From an uncultured Eubacteriales bacterium (GTDB lineage Bacteria; Bacillota; Clostridia; Christensenellales; CAG-138), in contig CADCJW010000002.1 in assembly GCA_902801845.1 (NCBI GenBank), positions 163,510 through 227,509 of the forward strand: a stretch of 64,000 nt of DNA, read 5' to 3'. Positions 41,511-49,634 of this stretch are shown in pieces. The notes under the pieces were generated by a model, which saw only the letters and a list, made by a program, of their open reading frames with translations, was not told the origin of the DNA and ran no database searches. A program made the translations under genes and the position numbers. Position 1 is the first letter of the stretch; each line of letters starts with the position of its first letter.

Positions 41511-43754
41511 TTACTCAGCATTCGCAACCAGCGTGTTCTCGTTCAGGTCCAGGGTGATGACGTAGGTGCCATCGGCCTCCACCTTCACGTTGGGGCCATC
41601 CTGGACGGCCACGCCGTTATCGAGACCCATGTTGACGGCCCAATCGGCGTTGGCGCGGACTTTGAACTCCTCGCCGGCCTTCAACTCCAGAGCGTCGGAC
41701 TTCCAGACGCCGGGCTCCACTTCGGTCATGGCAAAGTCGGTATCCCAGGCGGTGCCGCAGATGCCGCCGATGACGGCCCAGGTGTCGGGCTCCTTCTCGG
41801 CGAAGGACAGGGCGGGGGCTTCGGGATCGGTGAGATCCAGGGTCACGATGTAGGTGCCGTCGGCCTCCACCTTCAGGTTGTCGCCGCCGGCCACGGTGGC
41901 GCCCTCGGTGACGCCGTAGTTCAGATCCCAGGCGCCGTTGGCGCGGACTTTGAACTCGTCACCGGCCTTGAGCTCCAGAGCGTCGGAGGTCCAGACGCCT
42001 TCCTTCTCGGTCATGGCAAAGTCGGTGTCCCAGTTGGTGCCGCACAGCGCACCGATGACGGCCCAGGTGTTGGCCACAGCCTCGCCCTCGGCAGCGGGCT
42101 CCGCCTCTTCAACGGGAGCAGCCTCAGGCAGGATGCCGTCCTGATTGACGAACTTGAGTTCGGGGACGTTGGTGTCGATGGTGATGGTGTAGACGTCGTC
42201 CGCGGGGACCTTGGCATTGTCCATGCCGCCGGCCACGGTGACGCCGTCCTTCATGCCGTAGTTCTCATCCCAGCTGGCGCCCTTGCGGACTTTGAATTCC
42301 TCGCCGGCGTGGAGCTCCAGGGGCTCGGACTGCCAGACGCCCGGCTCGATCTCGGTCATGGGGAAGTCGGTGTCCCAGTTGGTGCCGCAGATGGCGCCGA
42401 TGACGGACCAGGCGGACTTCTCCTCTTCGGTCATGGTGAACAGAGCGGAGATCTTGTCGTAGTAGTTCTGCAGAGCCTGCTTGAGGCCGGCTTCGTCGGT
42501 GGCGGCCTTCACGTCATCGCCGATGACCTTGGCGATATCCCACCAGGCGCCGTGGATCTGGCCCTGGGGAATGGCGTACTGGTTCTGCTTGATCAGAGCG
42601 GCGAGGCCCGGGTTGTTCTGGACCGCGTCGGACTTCTGGGCGTTCAGGTTGGAGGGACCCCAGGACAGAGCGTCGAACCGCTCCATCTGGCGGGCTTCGT
42701 CGGTCAGATACTCAGCCAGCAGCTGGAGGGCCAGCAGCCGGATGGAATCGGACTGGGGCTTGACGCCCATGAGCTTGCAGCCGTTGAAGGAGCCCAGGTG
42801 ATACTCCTTGCCGTCCACCTCGAAGGAGGGCAGGTCGGTGACGCCCATATGGTCGCCCAGAAGCTTCTGGATGGCTTCGAAGTTCCAAGTGCCGGTGACC
42901 ACGATGGCCGCGTCAGAGGCGAACTCGTCGCCGGAGGAGGAGGACACGTGGTACTTGGAGTCCACCAGCTTCTTCATGCCCTTGACGGCGATGAGACCCT
43001 TGTCGGAGTTGAAGTCGTCGGCCACGGAGATGAAGGCGCCGTCGTCGTCGGTGGTCCACTCGGACTTGCAGCCGGTGGCGAAGAACCAGGAGGCGATGTA
43101 CCAGGCGGAGGTGTTGGTCTCAAAAGCGAAGTACTTCTGGGCCTTCTCGCAGTCCTCGATCAGCTTCTCCAGGGAGTCCACGTCCTCATCGGGGATGACG
43201 GTCTTGTCATAGTACATGAAGTAGCCGTTATCGGAGGTCAGAGGATAGGCGTACATCTTGTCGCCGGCGGTGGCAGCGCCGACCACGACGGGATCGTTGG
43301 CTTCCTTGACCGCGGCAGCCGCCTCAGCGTCCAGCTCGGCCAGAGCGCCGCCCTGGACCAAACGGGCGAACTGATCCTGGGCGAAGCAGTAGATATCCGC
43401 GCCCACGGAAACGTCCACCAGCATCTGATCGGCGGAGGTGGCTTCGGACACGCCGTTGACGGTGGCGTTGAACTTGATGCCCATGCTGTTGCTGTTGTTG
43501 AAGTCCTCGATCTGCTTCTTGGTCAGATCGACGGCGGCTTCGCCAACCCACACGTTGATGTCGTAGGTGCCGGCCAGCGGGCTGTCAGCAGCCTGCTCAG
43601 CAGCGGGGGCCGCAGCCTCGGCAGCGGGAGCCGCTTCGGCCTGAGTCTCGGTCTTGGTCTCGGTCTTGGTCTCGGTAGCGGCCGGCTTGCTGGAGCAGCC
43701 GATCACGCCGAGGATCATGACGAGCGCCAGTACGATAGCTAACGTTTTTTTCAT
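41511..43754 (-). CDS. Maltodextrin-binding lipoprotein fused to three SusE/SusF-like repeats
   Basis: This 747-residue lipoprotein has lipobox MILGVIGC, a Thr/Lys/Glu-rich linker, then a MalE-type binding domain (about 55-446; GADIYCFAQDQFARLVQGGAL, MYAYPLTSDNGYFMYYDK and WGPSNLNAQKSDAVQNNP are typical). Three tandem modules of about 90-115 residues follow (about 447-561, 562-656, 657-747), each starting W-x-VIG-x-(I/L)CGT-x-WDTDF and carrying EFKVR and a DxxYxxxLDL end. They resemble SusE/SusF-type starch-binding repeats and would give extra starch contacts. MalE-type proteins are usually about 400 residues. I start at MKKTLAIV, 7 nt after AGGAGG. Confidence 0.85.
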   Translation of the reverse strand: MKKTLAIVLALVMILGVIGCSSKPAATETKTETKTETQAEAAPAAEAAAPAAEQAADSPLAGTYDINVWVGEAAVDLTKKQIEDFNNSNSMGIKFNATVNGVSEATSADQMLVDVSVGADIYCFAQDQFARLVQGGALAELDAEAAAAVKEANDPVVVGAATAGDKMYAYPLTSDNGYFMYYDKTVIPDEDVDSLEKLIEDCEKAQKYFAFETNTSAWYIASWFFATGCKSEWTTDDDGAFISVADDFNSDKGLIAVKGMKKLVDSKYHVSSSSGDEFASDAAIVVTGTWNFEAIQKLLGDHMGVTDLPSFEVDGKEYHLGSFNGCKLMGVKPQSDSIRLLALQLLAEYLTDEARQMERFDALSWGPSNLNAQKSDAVQNNPGLAALIKQNQYAIPQGQIHGAWWDIAKVIGDDVKAATDEAGLKQALQNYYDKISALFTMTEEEKSAWSVIGAICGTNWDTDFPMTEIEPGVWQSEPLELHAGEEFKVRKGASWDENYGMKDGVTVAGGMDNAKVPADDVYTITIDTNVPELKFVNQDGILPEAAPVEEAEPAAEGEAVANTWAVIGALCGTNWDTDFAMTEKEGVWTSDALELKAGDEFKVRANGAWDLNYGVTEGATVAGGDNLKVEADGTYIVTLDLTDPEAPALSFAEKEPDTWAVIGGICGTAWDTDFAMTEVEPGVWKSDALELKAGEEFKVRANADWAVNMGLDNGVAVQDGPNVKVEADGTYVITLDLNENTLVANAE

Positions 43755-43862
43755 GCTCATTCCTCCTGTGAATCGTGCATTTTTCATGCCGAAAAAAATT
43801 CATCCGAGGCCAATGGCGCAGCTTGGAAACCAACTGCGCCACCTGCCCCACGATGTATATAT

Positions 43863-43891
43863 AATTTACACCCATTTTTTGAATAAGTCAA
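43863..43891 (-). promoter_or_regulatory. Promoter of the maltodextrin operon
   Basis: On the minus strand TTGACT (43886-43891), 17 bp and TAAATT (43863-43868) form the promoter. A transcription start near 43855 leaves a leader of about 100 nt before the ATG. I did not find a clear LacI-type operator. Confidence 0.7.
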
Positions 43892-43939
43892 CGGGATTTG
43901 AAAAAAATGTAAATATTTGAACTATACTTTTTTTGCTTC

Positions 43940-44488
43940 TCAGGGCAGGGTCAGCAGCGTCCGGGCGACGGGCACGGCGGCATCGTCCCCGGAGCCGTTC
44001 CACGCCCCCAGATGCTTGGATTTTTCGCCGAAAAAGAGGTAATAGGTCTCCCCGGGCTCGAAGGCCAGATACCTGGTCCCGATACGGATGCCCGCCGCCT
44101 CGTCAAAGAGGCAGACGCCGTAGGTCTTGCCCTCGAAGGTATAGAAGGTCCCGCCGGGGAAGGCGCTCTCGTCGATGGGGGCGAAGCTGGGAAGATAGGT
44201 CTCGGCCTGCTCTCCCGAGACGATGAACAGGTCCCCCATGGTCACGTTGCCGGGGGAGAACATCTCGTCGGTGAAGGCCCAGGCTTCCACGAAGCGGATG
44301 CCCGTCGGCAAGTCCTTTTCCAGAGCTTCCGACAGGGCCTGCCGATCGAGAGCCGGCAGATCCGCGTACAGGGTCACCTTCCGGCCCGCCGGGGCGTCGG
44401 TGATCCGGCTGATGATCCAGGCCCAGAAGACCAGGCTGATGAGGGCCCAGAGGACGTAGCGGTGCAGGTTTTTGAGGATCCCCTTCAT
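43940..44488 (-). CDS. Hypothetical single-TM extracytoplasmic protein
   Basis: This 182-residue protein is not one I recognise. It has one TM (about 9-27) followed by an extracytoplasmic domain with LPALDRQALSEALEKDLPTGIRFVEAWAF and GTFYTFEGKTYGVCLFDEAAG, suggestive of an alpha/beta sensing or binding fold. The start MKGILKNLH overlaps the stop of the preceding gene (ATGA) and has GGAGGT just upstream. An open frame runs far beyond the start, but only this part looks like protein. It forms a two-gene unit with the upstream membrane protein. Confidence 0.78.
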   Translation of the reverse strand: MKGILKNLHRYVLWALISLVFWAWIISRITDAPAGRKVTLYADLPALDRQALSEALEKDLPTGIRFVEAWAFTDEMFSPGNVTMGDLFIVSGEQAETYLPSFAPIDESAFPGGTFYTFEGKTYGVCLFDEAAGIRIGTRYLAFEPGETYYLFFGEKSKHLGAWNGSGDDAAVPVARTLLTLP

Positions 44489-44973
44489 ACCTCCGCCTCC
44501 TCGAAGGACACGATGCAGTCGTAGACCGTCTCCACGGTGCCGGTGAAGGCGTCCGGGAGAAAGGCCGCCTTCTCCGCCGAAACGGTGAGCATGGTCTCGT
44601 GGAATTCCTCCTCCTGGCGGACCTTTTGGATGCTGACGCCCCGCTTCACCCGGTAGACGCCGGGCTGTTTCGTGAAGCGGCCGGAGAACCGCTCCCGGGG
44701 GCCGGTGAGCATGAGCTCCACGTGGCGGGCTTCTGCCCGGGCGCCGTCGAAGCGGCTGTGGGAGAGAAAGATCACGATCCACCCGGTCAGGATGGACGTG
44801 CCCACGGTCAAGGGCAGGGTGACGCCCTGGTTTTGGCGGGTGGTGAAGCAGCAGCAAAGGACGCACAGGACCAGGCCCAGCCCGGCCACGATGGCCATGG
44901 CCCGGCCAGTCCGCTTCTCTTTGGCCCGGGCAGACTCCAGTTCTGCCTGTGTGTACAAGGATTTCTGTTCCAT
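44485..44973 (-). CDS. Hypothetical two-TM membrane protein, candidate leaderless gene
   Basis: This 162-residue protein is not one I recognise. It has a basic N-terminus, two TMs (about 24-44 and 52-72) and a C-terminal cytoplasmic part of about 90 residues with many beta-prone segments (KQPGVYRVKRGVSIQKV...). There is no SD before the ATG. TATATT ends 7 nt upstream, so the message may be leaderless. It overlaps the following gene. Confidence 0.78.
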   Translation of the reverse strand: MEQKSLYTQAELESARAKEKRTGRAMAIVAGLGLVLCVLCCCFTTRQNQGVTLPLTVGTSILTGWIVIFLSHSRFDGARAEARHVELMLTGPRERFSGRFTKQPGVYRVKRGVSIQKVRQEEEFHETMLTVSAEKAAFLPDAFTGTVETVYDCIVSFEEAEV

Positions 44974-44980
44974 GCTTTTG

Positions 44981-44986
44981 AATATA
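44981..44986 (-). promoter_or_regulatory. -10 box 7 nt upstream of the two-TM protein gene
   Basis: On the minus strand TATATT lies 7 nt before the ATG at 44973, with a weak TTTTCA -35 at 17 bp. It implies transcription starting at the first codon. Confidence 0.4.
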
Positions 44987-45017
44987 CCACGAATCCGAAC
45001 GAATGAAAAGGGATCGT

Positions 45018-45046
45018 CTTGACAAAACCACCCGATATAGGTATAT
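45018..45046 (+). promoter_or_regulatory. Promoter of the GH13 lipoprotein gene
   Basis: TTGACA (45018-45023), 17 bp and TATATC (45041-45046) form the promoter. The region is divergent from the two-TM protein promoter, about 30 bp apart. Confidence 0.75.
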
Positions 45047-45082
45047 CATTAATATAAACCCACCATGAAAGGGGAATTGACC

Positions 45083-46750
45083 ATGGGTAAACGAGTATTG
45101 GGCCTTCTTTTGGCCGCGGTGCTGCTGTTCACCGGCTGCGTCCGGGTGAAGACCGCCGAAACGCCTGCGGCAACGGAGGCGCCCACGGAGGCGCCCACCG
45201 CGGAGCCCACCGAGGCCCCTGCGGCGGAGTACGCGATCACGGACCCGCTGCTTGCCACCGGCTACGACGTGCAGGACAACGCCCGGGTGTTCTACGAGAT
45301 CTTCGTGGGCTCCTTCTCCGATTCCAATGGGGACGGCATCGGGGACCTGAGGGGCATCATCGACAAATTCGACTACCTGAACGACGGGGACCCCAACTCC
45401 GGCAAGTCGTTGGGCATCGAAGGCATCTGGCTCTCCCCCATCTTCTCCTCCCCCTCCTATCATAAGTACGACGTGACGGACTACTACACCATCGACCCCA
45501 AGTTCGGCACCCAGCAGGATCTGGACGATCTCATCGCCCTCTGCCACAGCCGGGGGGTGAAGCTCATACTGGACCTGGTCATCAACCACACCGCCCGGTC
45601 CTGTTCCTGGTTCGGGGAGTTCACCAAGGCCCATCGGCAGGGGGACACCACGAATCCCTATTACGAGTTCTATACCTATTATACCAAGGGAGAGCAGGCG
45701 CCGGCGGGCCGGGCCTTCGCGCCCCTGTCCGGCACGGACGTCTACTATGAGTGCAACTTCTACGACGGGATGCCGGAGCTGAACTTCGACAACCCCGCCG
45801 TCCGGGAGGAGATCTTGAAGCTGAGCCGGTACTACCTCGATCGGGGGCTGGACGGGTTCCGCTTCGACGCCGCCAAGTACGTCTACTTCGGGGACCACAA
45901 GCGGAGCGTGGAGTACTGGACGGAGTATCTCACCACCCTGCGCAGCGAGTACCCGGGGCTGTACACCGTGGCGGAGGTCTGGGACGGGGACGGGGTCACG
46001 GACCTCTATTACCCCGCCACCAACTGCTTCAACTTCACCGTGGCCCAGGTGAGCGGGCTCATGGCGGAGACCGCCAAGCAGGGGAACGCCGGGAAGATGG
46101 CCCAGTACGTGGAGAAGTATCTTCAGAAGATCCGGGGCACCAATCCGGACGCCATGTTCGTGCCCTTCCTCTCCAACCACGACATGGACCGGATCGTGGG
46201 GGCGCTGACCGTGGAGTCCGGGAACATGCAGATGGCCGCCAACCTGTACGTGCTGGGGCCCGGGTCGCCCTTCCTCTACTACGGGGAGGAGCTGGGCATG
46301 CGTGGGTCCCGGGGCGCGGCGAACACCGACGCCAACCGGCGGCTCGCCATGGTCTGGGGGGACGAGGACACGGTGAAGGACCCCGAGGGGACCACCTACG
46401 GCCGGGACAAGCAGATCCAGAAGGGGGCCAAGCAGCAGATGGAGGACCCCAACAGCCTGTACAACTATTATAAGAAGCTCATCATGATCCGAAAGGCGAA
46501 CCCGGCCATCGCCCGGGGCGAGTACAAGGCCGTGGCCGTCAACGGGTCCAAGGTGGGCGGGTTCACCGCCACGCTGGACGGGGACACGGTGCTGGTGCTC
46601 CATAACCCCAGCCGGAACAGCCAGAGCGTCGACCTTTCCGCCATCGGCGACTTCGGCACGCTCCGGGCCGTCGTCGGCATGCACGGGGCCAGCCTTTCCG
46701 GGACCAAGCTGGAGATCGAGGGCCAGACCAGCGTGGTGCTGGGGAAATAG
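45083..46750 (+). CDS. GH13 alpha-amylase lipoprotein, cell-surface
   Basis: This 555-residue enzyme has signal peptide with lipobox LFTGC, a Thr/Glu/Pro stalk and a GH13 catalytic domain. Catalytic regions are DLVINHTA (I), GFRFDAAKYV with the nucleophile Asp (II), TVAEVWDGD with the acid/base Glu (III) and SNHDMDRI (IV). It faces outside and should produce maltodextrins for the importer encoded just upstream. SD AAGGGG lies 8 nt before MGKRVLG; an ATG six codons earlier lacks a SD. Confidence 0.9.
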   Translation: MGKRVLGLLLAAVLLFTGCVRVKTAETPAATEAPTEAPTAEPTEAPAAEYAITDPLLATGYDVQDNARVFYEIFVGSFSDSNGDGIGDLRGIIDKFDYLNDGDPNSGKSLGIEGIWLSPIFSSPSYHKYDVTDYYTIDPKFGTQQDLDDLIALCHSRGVKLILDLVINHTARSCSWFGEFTKAHRQGDTTNPYYEFYTYYTKGEQAPAGRAFAPLSGTDVYYECNFYDGMPELNFDNPAVREEILKLSRYYLDRGLDGFRFDAAKYVYFGDHKRSVEYWTEYLTTLRSEYPGLYTVAEVWDGDGVTDLYYPATNCFNFTVAQVSGLMAETAKQGNAGKMAQYVEKYLQKIRGTNPDAMFVPFLSNHDMDRIVGALTVESGNMQMAANLYVLGPGSPFLYYGEELGMRGSRGAANTDANRRLAMVWGDEDTVKDPEGTTYGRDKQIQKGAKQQMEDPNSLYNYYKKLIMIRKANPAIARGEYKAVAVNGSKVGGFTATLDGDTVLVLHNPSRNSQSVDLSAIGDFGTLRAVVGMHGASLSGTKLEIEGQTSVVLGK

Positions 46751-46768
46751 GAACGTATTGGAAGCCTC

Positions 46769-46906
46769 GCACCTTTTCTTGAAAGAAAAGGTGCTGCCAA
46801 AAGAACTTCATTTGGGGAGTATTGCTCCCGTGATGCTGCCCCGATATCATCCTTAAGTTTCTCTTTTTCCGCCACTTTTTCTCTTTGTCTAAAGAGAAAA
46901 AGCGGC
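46769..46906 (-). repeat. Compound intergenic stem-loop element, copy 5 (reversed)
   Basis: Stem C GCACCTTTTCTT/AAGAAAAGGTGC is perfect (46769-46794). Box AAGTTCTTTTGG appears as CCAAAAGAACTT, the central stem is degenerate (GGGGAG/CTCCC), and stem A has one mismatch (46871-46906, A opposite C). It separates two plus-strand genes. Confidence 0.85.
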
Positions 46907-46932
46907 AAAAACCCTCTTTGAAAGGTACCTCT

Positions 46933-48309
46933 ATGACAACAAACTATGACGTGATCATCGTGGGCGGCGGCCCGGGCGGCATCTACTCCGCCTACGAACT
47001 GAAGAAGCTGGCCCCTGAGAAGCGGGTGGCGGTGTTCGAGGCGGGGCACCCCCTGCAGAAGCGGCGCTGCCCCATCGACGGGGAGAGGATCAAGAGCTGC
47101 ATCAAGTGCAAGACCTGCTCCATCATGTCCGGCTTCGGCGGCGCGGGCGCCTTCTCCGACGGGAAATACAACATCACCAACGACTTCGGCGGCACCCTCT
47201 ACGAGCACATCGGAAAGCGCCAGGCCCTGGAGCTCATGAAATACGTGGACGAGGTGAACATGGCCTACGGCGGCGCGGGGACGAAGCTCTACTCCACCGC
47301 CGGGACCCGGTTCAAGAAGCTGTGCATCGAGAACAAGCTGAACCTTTTGGACGCGTCGGTCCGGCACCTGGGCACGGACATCAACTACGTGGTCCTGGAG
47401 AACCTGTTTTCGTACCTGAAGGACACGGTGGACTTCCACTTCGACACGCCGGTGGAGGACGTGACCGTGGAGGAAGGCGGGTACGCCGTCCACACGGAGA
47501 AGGGGGATTTCAGCTGCGAAAAGCTGGTGATCTCCGTGGGCCGCAGCGGCAGCAAGTGGATGGAGGAGATCTGCAAGCGCCTTGAGATCCCCACCCGCAG
47601 CAACCGGGTGGACCTGGGCGTGCGGGTGGAGCTGCCGGCGGTGGTGTTCTCCCACCTGACCGACGAGCTCTACGAGAGCAAGATCGTGTACAGGACCGAG
47701 AAGTTCGAGGACAACGTGCGCACCTTCTGCATGAACCCCAACGGCATCGTGGTCACGGAGAACACCAACGGCATCGTCACCGTCAACGGCCACAGCTACG
47801 AGCGGGAGGACATGCACACGGAGAACACCAACTTTGCGCTGCTGGTGTCGAAGCACTTCACCGAGCCCTTCAACGACAGCAACCTCTACGGCGAGAGCAT
47901 CGCCCGGCTCAGCAACATGCTGGCGGGCGGCGTCATGGTCCAGCGGTTCGGGGATTTGGTCCGGGGCCGGCGGAGCACCGTGAAGCGGATCGAGAAGGGG
48001 CTGGTGACGCCCACCTTGGCCGCCACGCCCGGGGATCTCTCGTTGGTGCTCCCCAAGCGGATATTGGACGGGATCATCGAGATGATCTACGCCCTCGACA
48101 AGATCGCGCCGGGCACCGCCAACGACGACACGCTCCTCTACGGCGTGGAGGTGAAGTTCTACAACATGGAGGTGTCGCTAGATGAGAAGCTCATGACCCG
48201 GTACCCGGGGCTGTACATCATCGGCGACGGCAGCGGCATCACCCACTCCCTTTCCCACGCCTCGGCCTCCGGCGTGTTCGTGGCCCGGCAGATCGCCGAG
48301 GGGGAGTAA
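46933..48309 (+). CDS. FAD-dependent oxidoreductase (COG2509 type)
   Basis: This 458-residue enzyme has N-terminal FAD-binding VIIVGGGPGGIYSAYEL (about 8-24), a Cys-rich patch CPIDGERIKSCIKCKTCSIMSGFGGAGAFSDGK... (about 45-78, quoted in part), LGVRVELPA, and C-terminal LYIIGDGSGITHSLSHASASG (about 425-445) closing the FAD site. This family of NAD(P)/FAD-dependent dehydrogenases is widespread in Clostridia and poorly defined; the cysteines may hold an Fe-S cluster or be redox active. AAAGG lies 8 nt before the start. It appears monocistronic, between two repeat elements. Confidence 0.88.
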   Translation: MTTNYDVIIVGGGPGGIYSAYELKKLAPEKRVAVFEAGHPLQKRRCPIDGERIKSCIKCKTCSIMSGFGGAGAFSDGKYNITNDFGGTLYEHIGKRQALELMKYVDEVNMAYGGAGTKLYSTAGTRFKKLCIENKLNLLDASVRHLGTDINYVVLENLFSYLKDTVDFHFDTPVEDVTVEEGGYAVHTEKGDFSCEKLVISVGRSGSKWMEEICKRLEIPTRSNRVDLGVRVELPAVVFSHLTDELYESKIVYRTEKFEDNVRTFCMNPNGIVVTENTNGIVTVNGHSYEREDMHTENTNFALLVSKHFTEPFNDSNLYGESIARLSNMLAGGVMVQRFGDLVRGRRSTVKRIEKGLVTPTLAATPGDLSLVLPKRILDGIIEMIYALDKIAPGTANDDTLLYGVEVKFYNMEVSLDEKLMTRYPGLYIIGDGSGITHSLSHASASGVFVARQIAEGE

Positions 48310-48322
48310 AGGGACCTTTTTC

Positions 48323-48376
48323 GCACCTTTTTTCTCTTCGGTGAAGAGGAAAAAAGGTGCCCAAAAAAGAGAAGCA
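48323..48376 (+). repeat. Compound intergenic element, half copy (stem A and box)
   Basis: It has stem A variant GCACCTTTTTTCTCTTC with loop GGT and a reverse arm with one bulged G (48323-48360), followed by CCAAAAAAGAGAAGC. The central stem and stem C are missing. Confidence 0.7.
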
Positions 48377-48415
48377 CATTTGGGATAACCATAGGATCAT
48401 ACGAAAGGGGCTCCT

Positions 48416-49372
48416 ATGAAAAAGGTGGCCATCCTGGCCAGGAACTATACGGACGAAGCCTCCCGCAGGCTCCTGCAGGCGGCCGGCTTTACGATCGTCG
48501 ATCAGCCGGCGGTGGAGCTGGGCATCGGCGCCGGCGGGGATACGCTCCTCCCCTACCTCAAGGACGCGGACGCGGTCATCGCAGGCCTGGAGAACTACTC
48601 GGGGGCGCTGCTCAGCCAGTGCCCGGCGCTGAAGCTGATCTCCCGGCGGGGCATCGGCTACGATTCCGTGGACGTGGACGCCTGCCGCCGGCTGGGGATC
48701 GCCCTGGTGCGCACCGTGGGCCAGGTGGAGGGCGCCGTGGCGGAGCATCTGATGGCGCTGCTGCTCCATTTTGCCAGGAACGTGGAAGCCGAGAACCGGC
48801 TCATGCATCAGAGGATCTGGGACCGGCGGATGAGCCTGGGGGCCAAGAACCGCACCCTGGGCCTGGTGGGCTTCGGCGGCATCGGCAAGGAGCTGGCGCG
48901 GCGGGCCACGGCCTTCGACATGCGGGTGCTCTACACCTGCCGCCACCCTGAGGCGGCGTGGGAAGATGCCTACGGCGTCCGGTACGCGCCCCTGAAGGAG
49001 CTGCTGCAAGAGAGCGATTTCGTGGCCGTCTGCGTGCCTTTGACCCCGGAGACGGCGGGCATGTTCGATCAAGACCGGTTCGCCCAGATGAAGCCGGGCA
49101 GCTACTTTTTGAACGCGGCCCGCAGCCCCATCATGGACGTATTGGCGCTGAAGGCGGCGGTGGAAAGCGGGCATCTGGGCGGCGCCGCGGTGGACGTGTT
49201 CCCCCACGAGCCCTGCACGGACTCGCCCCTCGTCGGCGTCAAAAACGTGGTGCTCACGCCCCACACCGCGCCCTTCACCACGGAGAACTTCCTCGCCATG
49301 AACCGGGCCGCCGCGCAAAACGTGATCGACCATTTCAACGGCACCCTCGACCCCCGGTGCTACGTGAGGTAG
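48416..49372 (+). CDS. D-isomer-specific 2-hydroxyacid dehydrogenase
   Basis: This 318-residue cytosolic enzyme has NAD-binding GLVGFGGIGKELARRA (about 145-160), the catalytic Arg in ISRRGIGYDSVD (about 76-87), and the later His in LTPHTAPFT (about 282). Others in this family are phosphoglycerate, glycerate or hydroxypyruvate reductases. The substrate is unknown. The start has GAAAGGGG 6 nt upstream. It ends in a strong terminator at 49454. Confidence 0.9.
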   Translation: MKKVAILARNYTDEASRRLLQAAGFTIVDQPAVELGIGAGGDTLLPYLKDADAVIAGLENYSGALLSQCPALKLISRRGIGYDSVDVDACRRLGIALVRTVGQVEGAVAEHLMALLLHFARNVEAENRLMHQRIWDRRMSLGAKNRTLGLVGFGGIGKELARRATAFDMRVLYTCRHPEAAWEDAYGVRYAPLKELLQESDFVAVCVPLTPETAGMFDQDRFAQMKPGSYFLNAARSPIMDVLALKAAVESGHLGGAAVDVFPHEPCTDSPLVGVKNVVLTPHTAPFTTENFLAMNRAAAQNVIDHFNGTLDPRCYVR

Positions 49373-49453
49373 GGGCGATTCGCGACCTTTTCCCTTTATG
49401 GCAGAAACAGGCGCGCAAAAGAGAACCTCCATGGGGATACGATAGAACATCGG

Positions 49454-49482
49454 CATGGCGATACTGATCGCCATGTTTTTTT
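49454..49482 (+). terminator. Intrinsic terminator of the hydroxyacid dehydrogenase gene
   Basis: CATGGCGAT and ATCGCCATG form a perfect 9-bp stem with loop ACTG, followed by seven T. The preceding stretch (49380-49430) contains a decayed relic of the compound element. Confidence 0.92.
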
Positions 49483-49572
49483 GTTGGACAACGGAGAGGC
49501 CTTGTCTGCATATTTTGTGTATACCAAAAACCAAAACATCGAAATTACTGGAAATAAATTTATAAAAATGCA

Positions 49573-49601
49573 TTGACAAAGAATAAACATGCGTGTATAC
49601 T
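49573..49601 (+). promoter_or_regulatory. Promoter of the amino-acid ABC operon
   Basis: TTGACA (49573-49578), 17 bp and TATACT (49596-49601) form a near-consensus promoter. It is followed by GGAGGG and the ATG at 49635, so the leader is about 27 nt. Confidence 0.88.
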
Positions 49602-49634
49602 ACGGGGCAACATCAAGAAACGGAGGGAACGAAC

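Noticed and set aside
41415..43742. Long open frame on the plus strand opposite the maltodextrin-binding gene
   Set aside because: It is the antisense image of a convincing GC-rich gene. Its protein is Gly/Val/His-rich without motifs or a ribosome binding site.
44489..46684. Upstream extension of the frame that ends at 43940
   Set aside because: The extension runs antisense to the GH13 lipoprotein gene and lacks protein-like composition. The real start is the ATG at 44488 with GGAGG just upstream.
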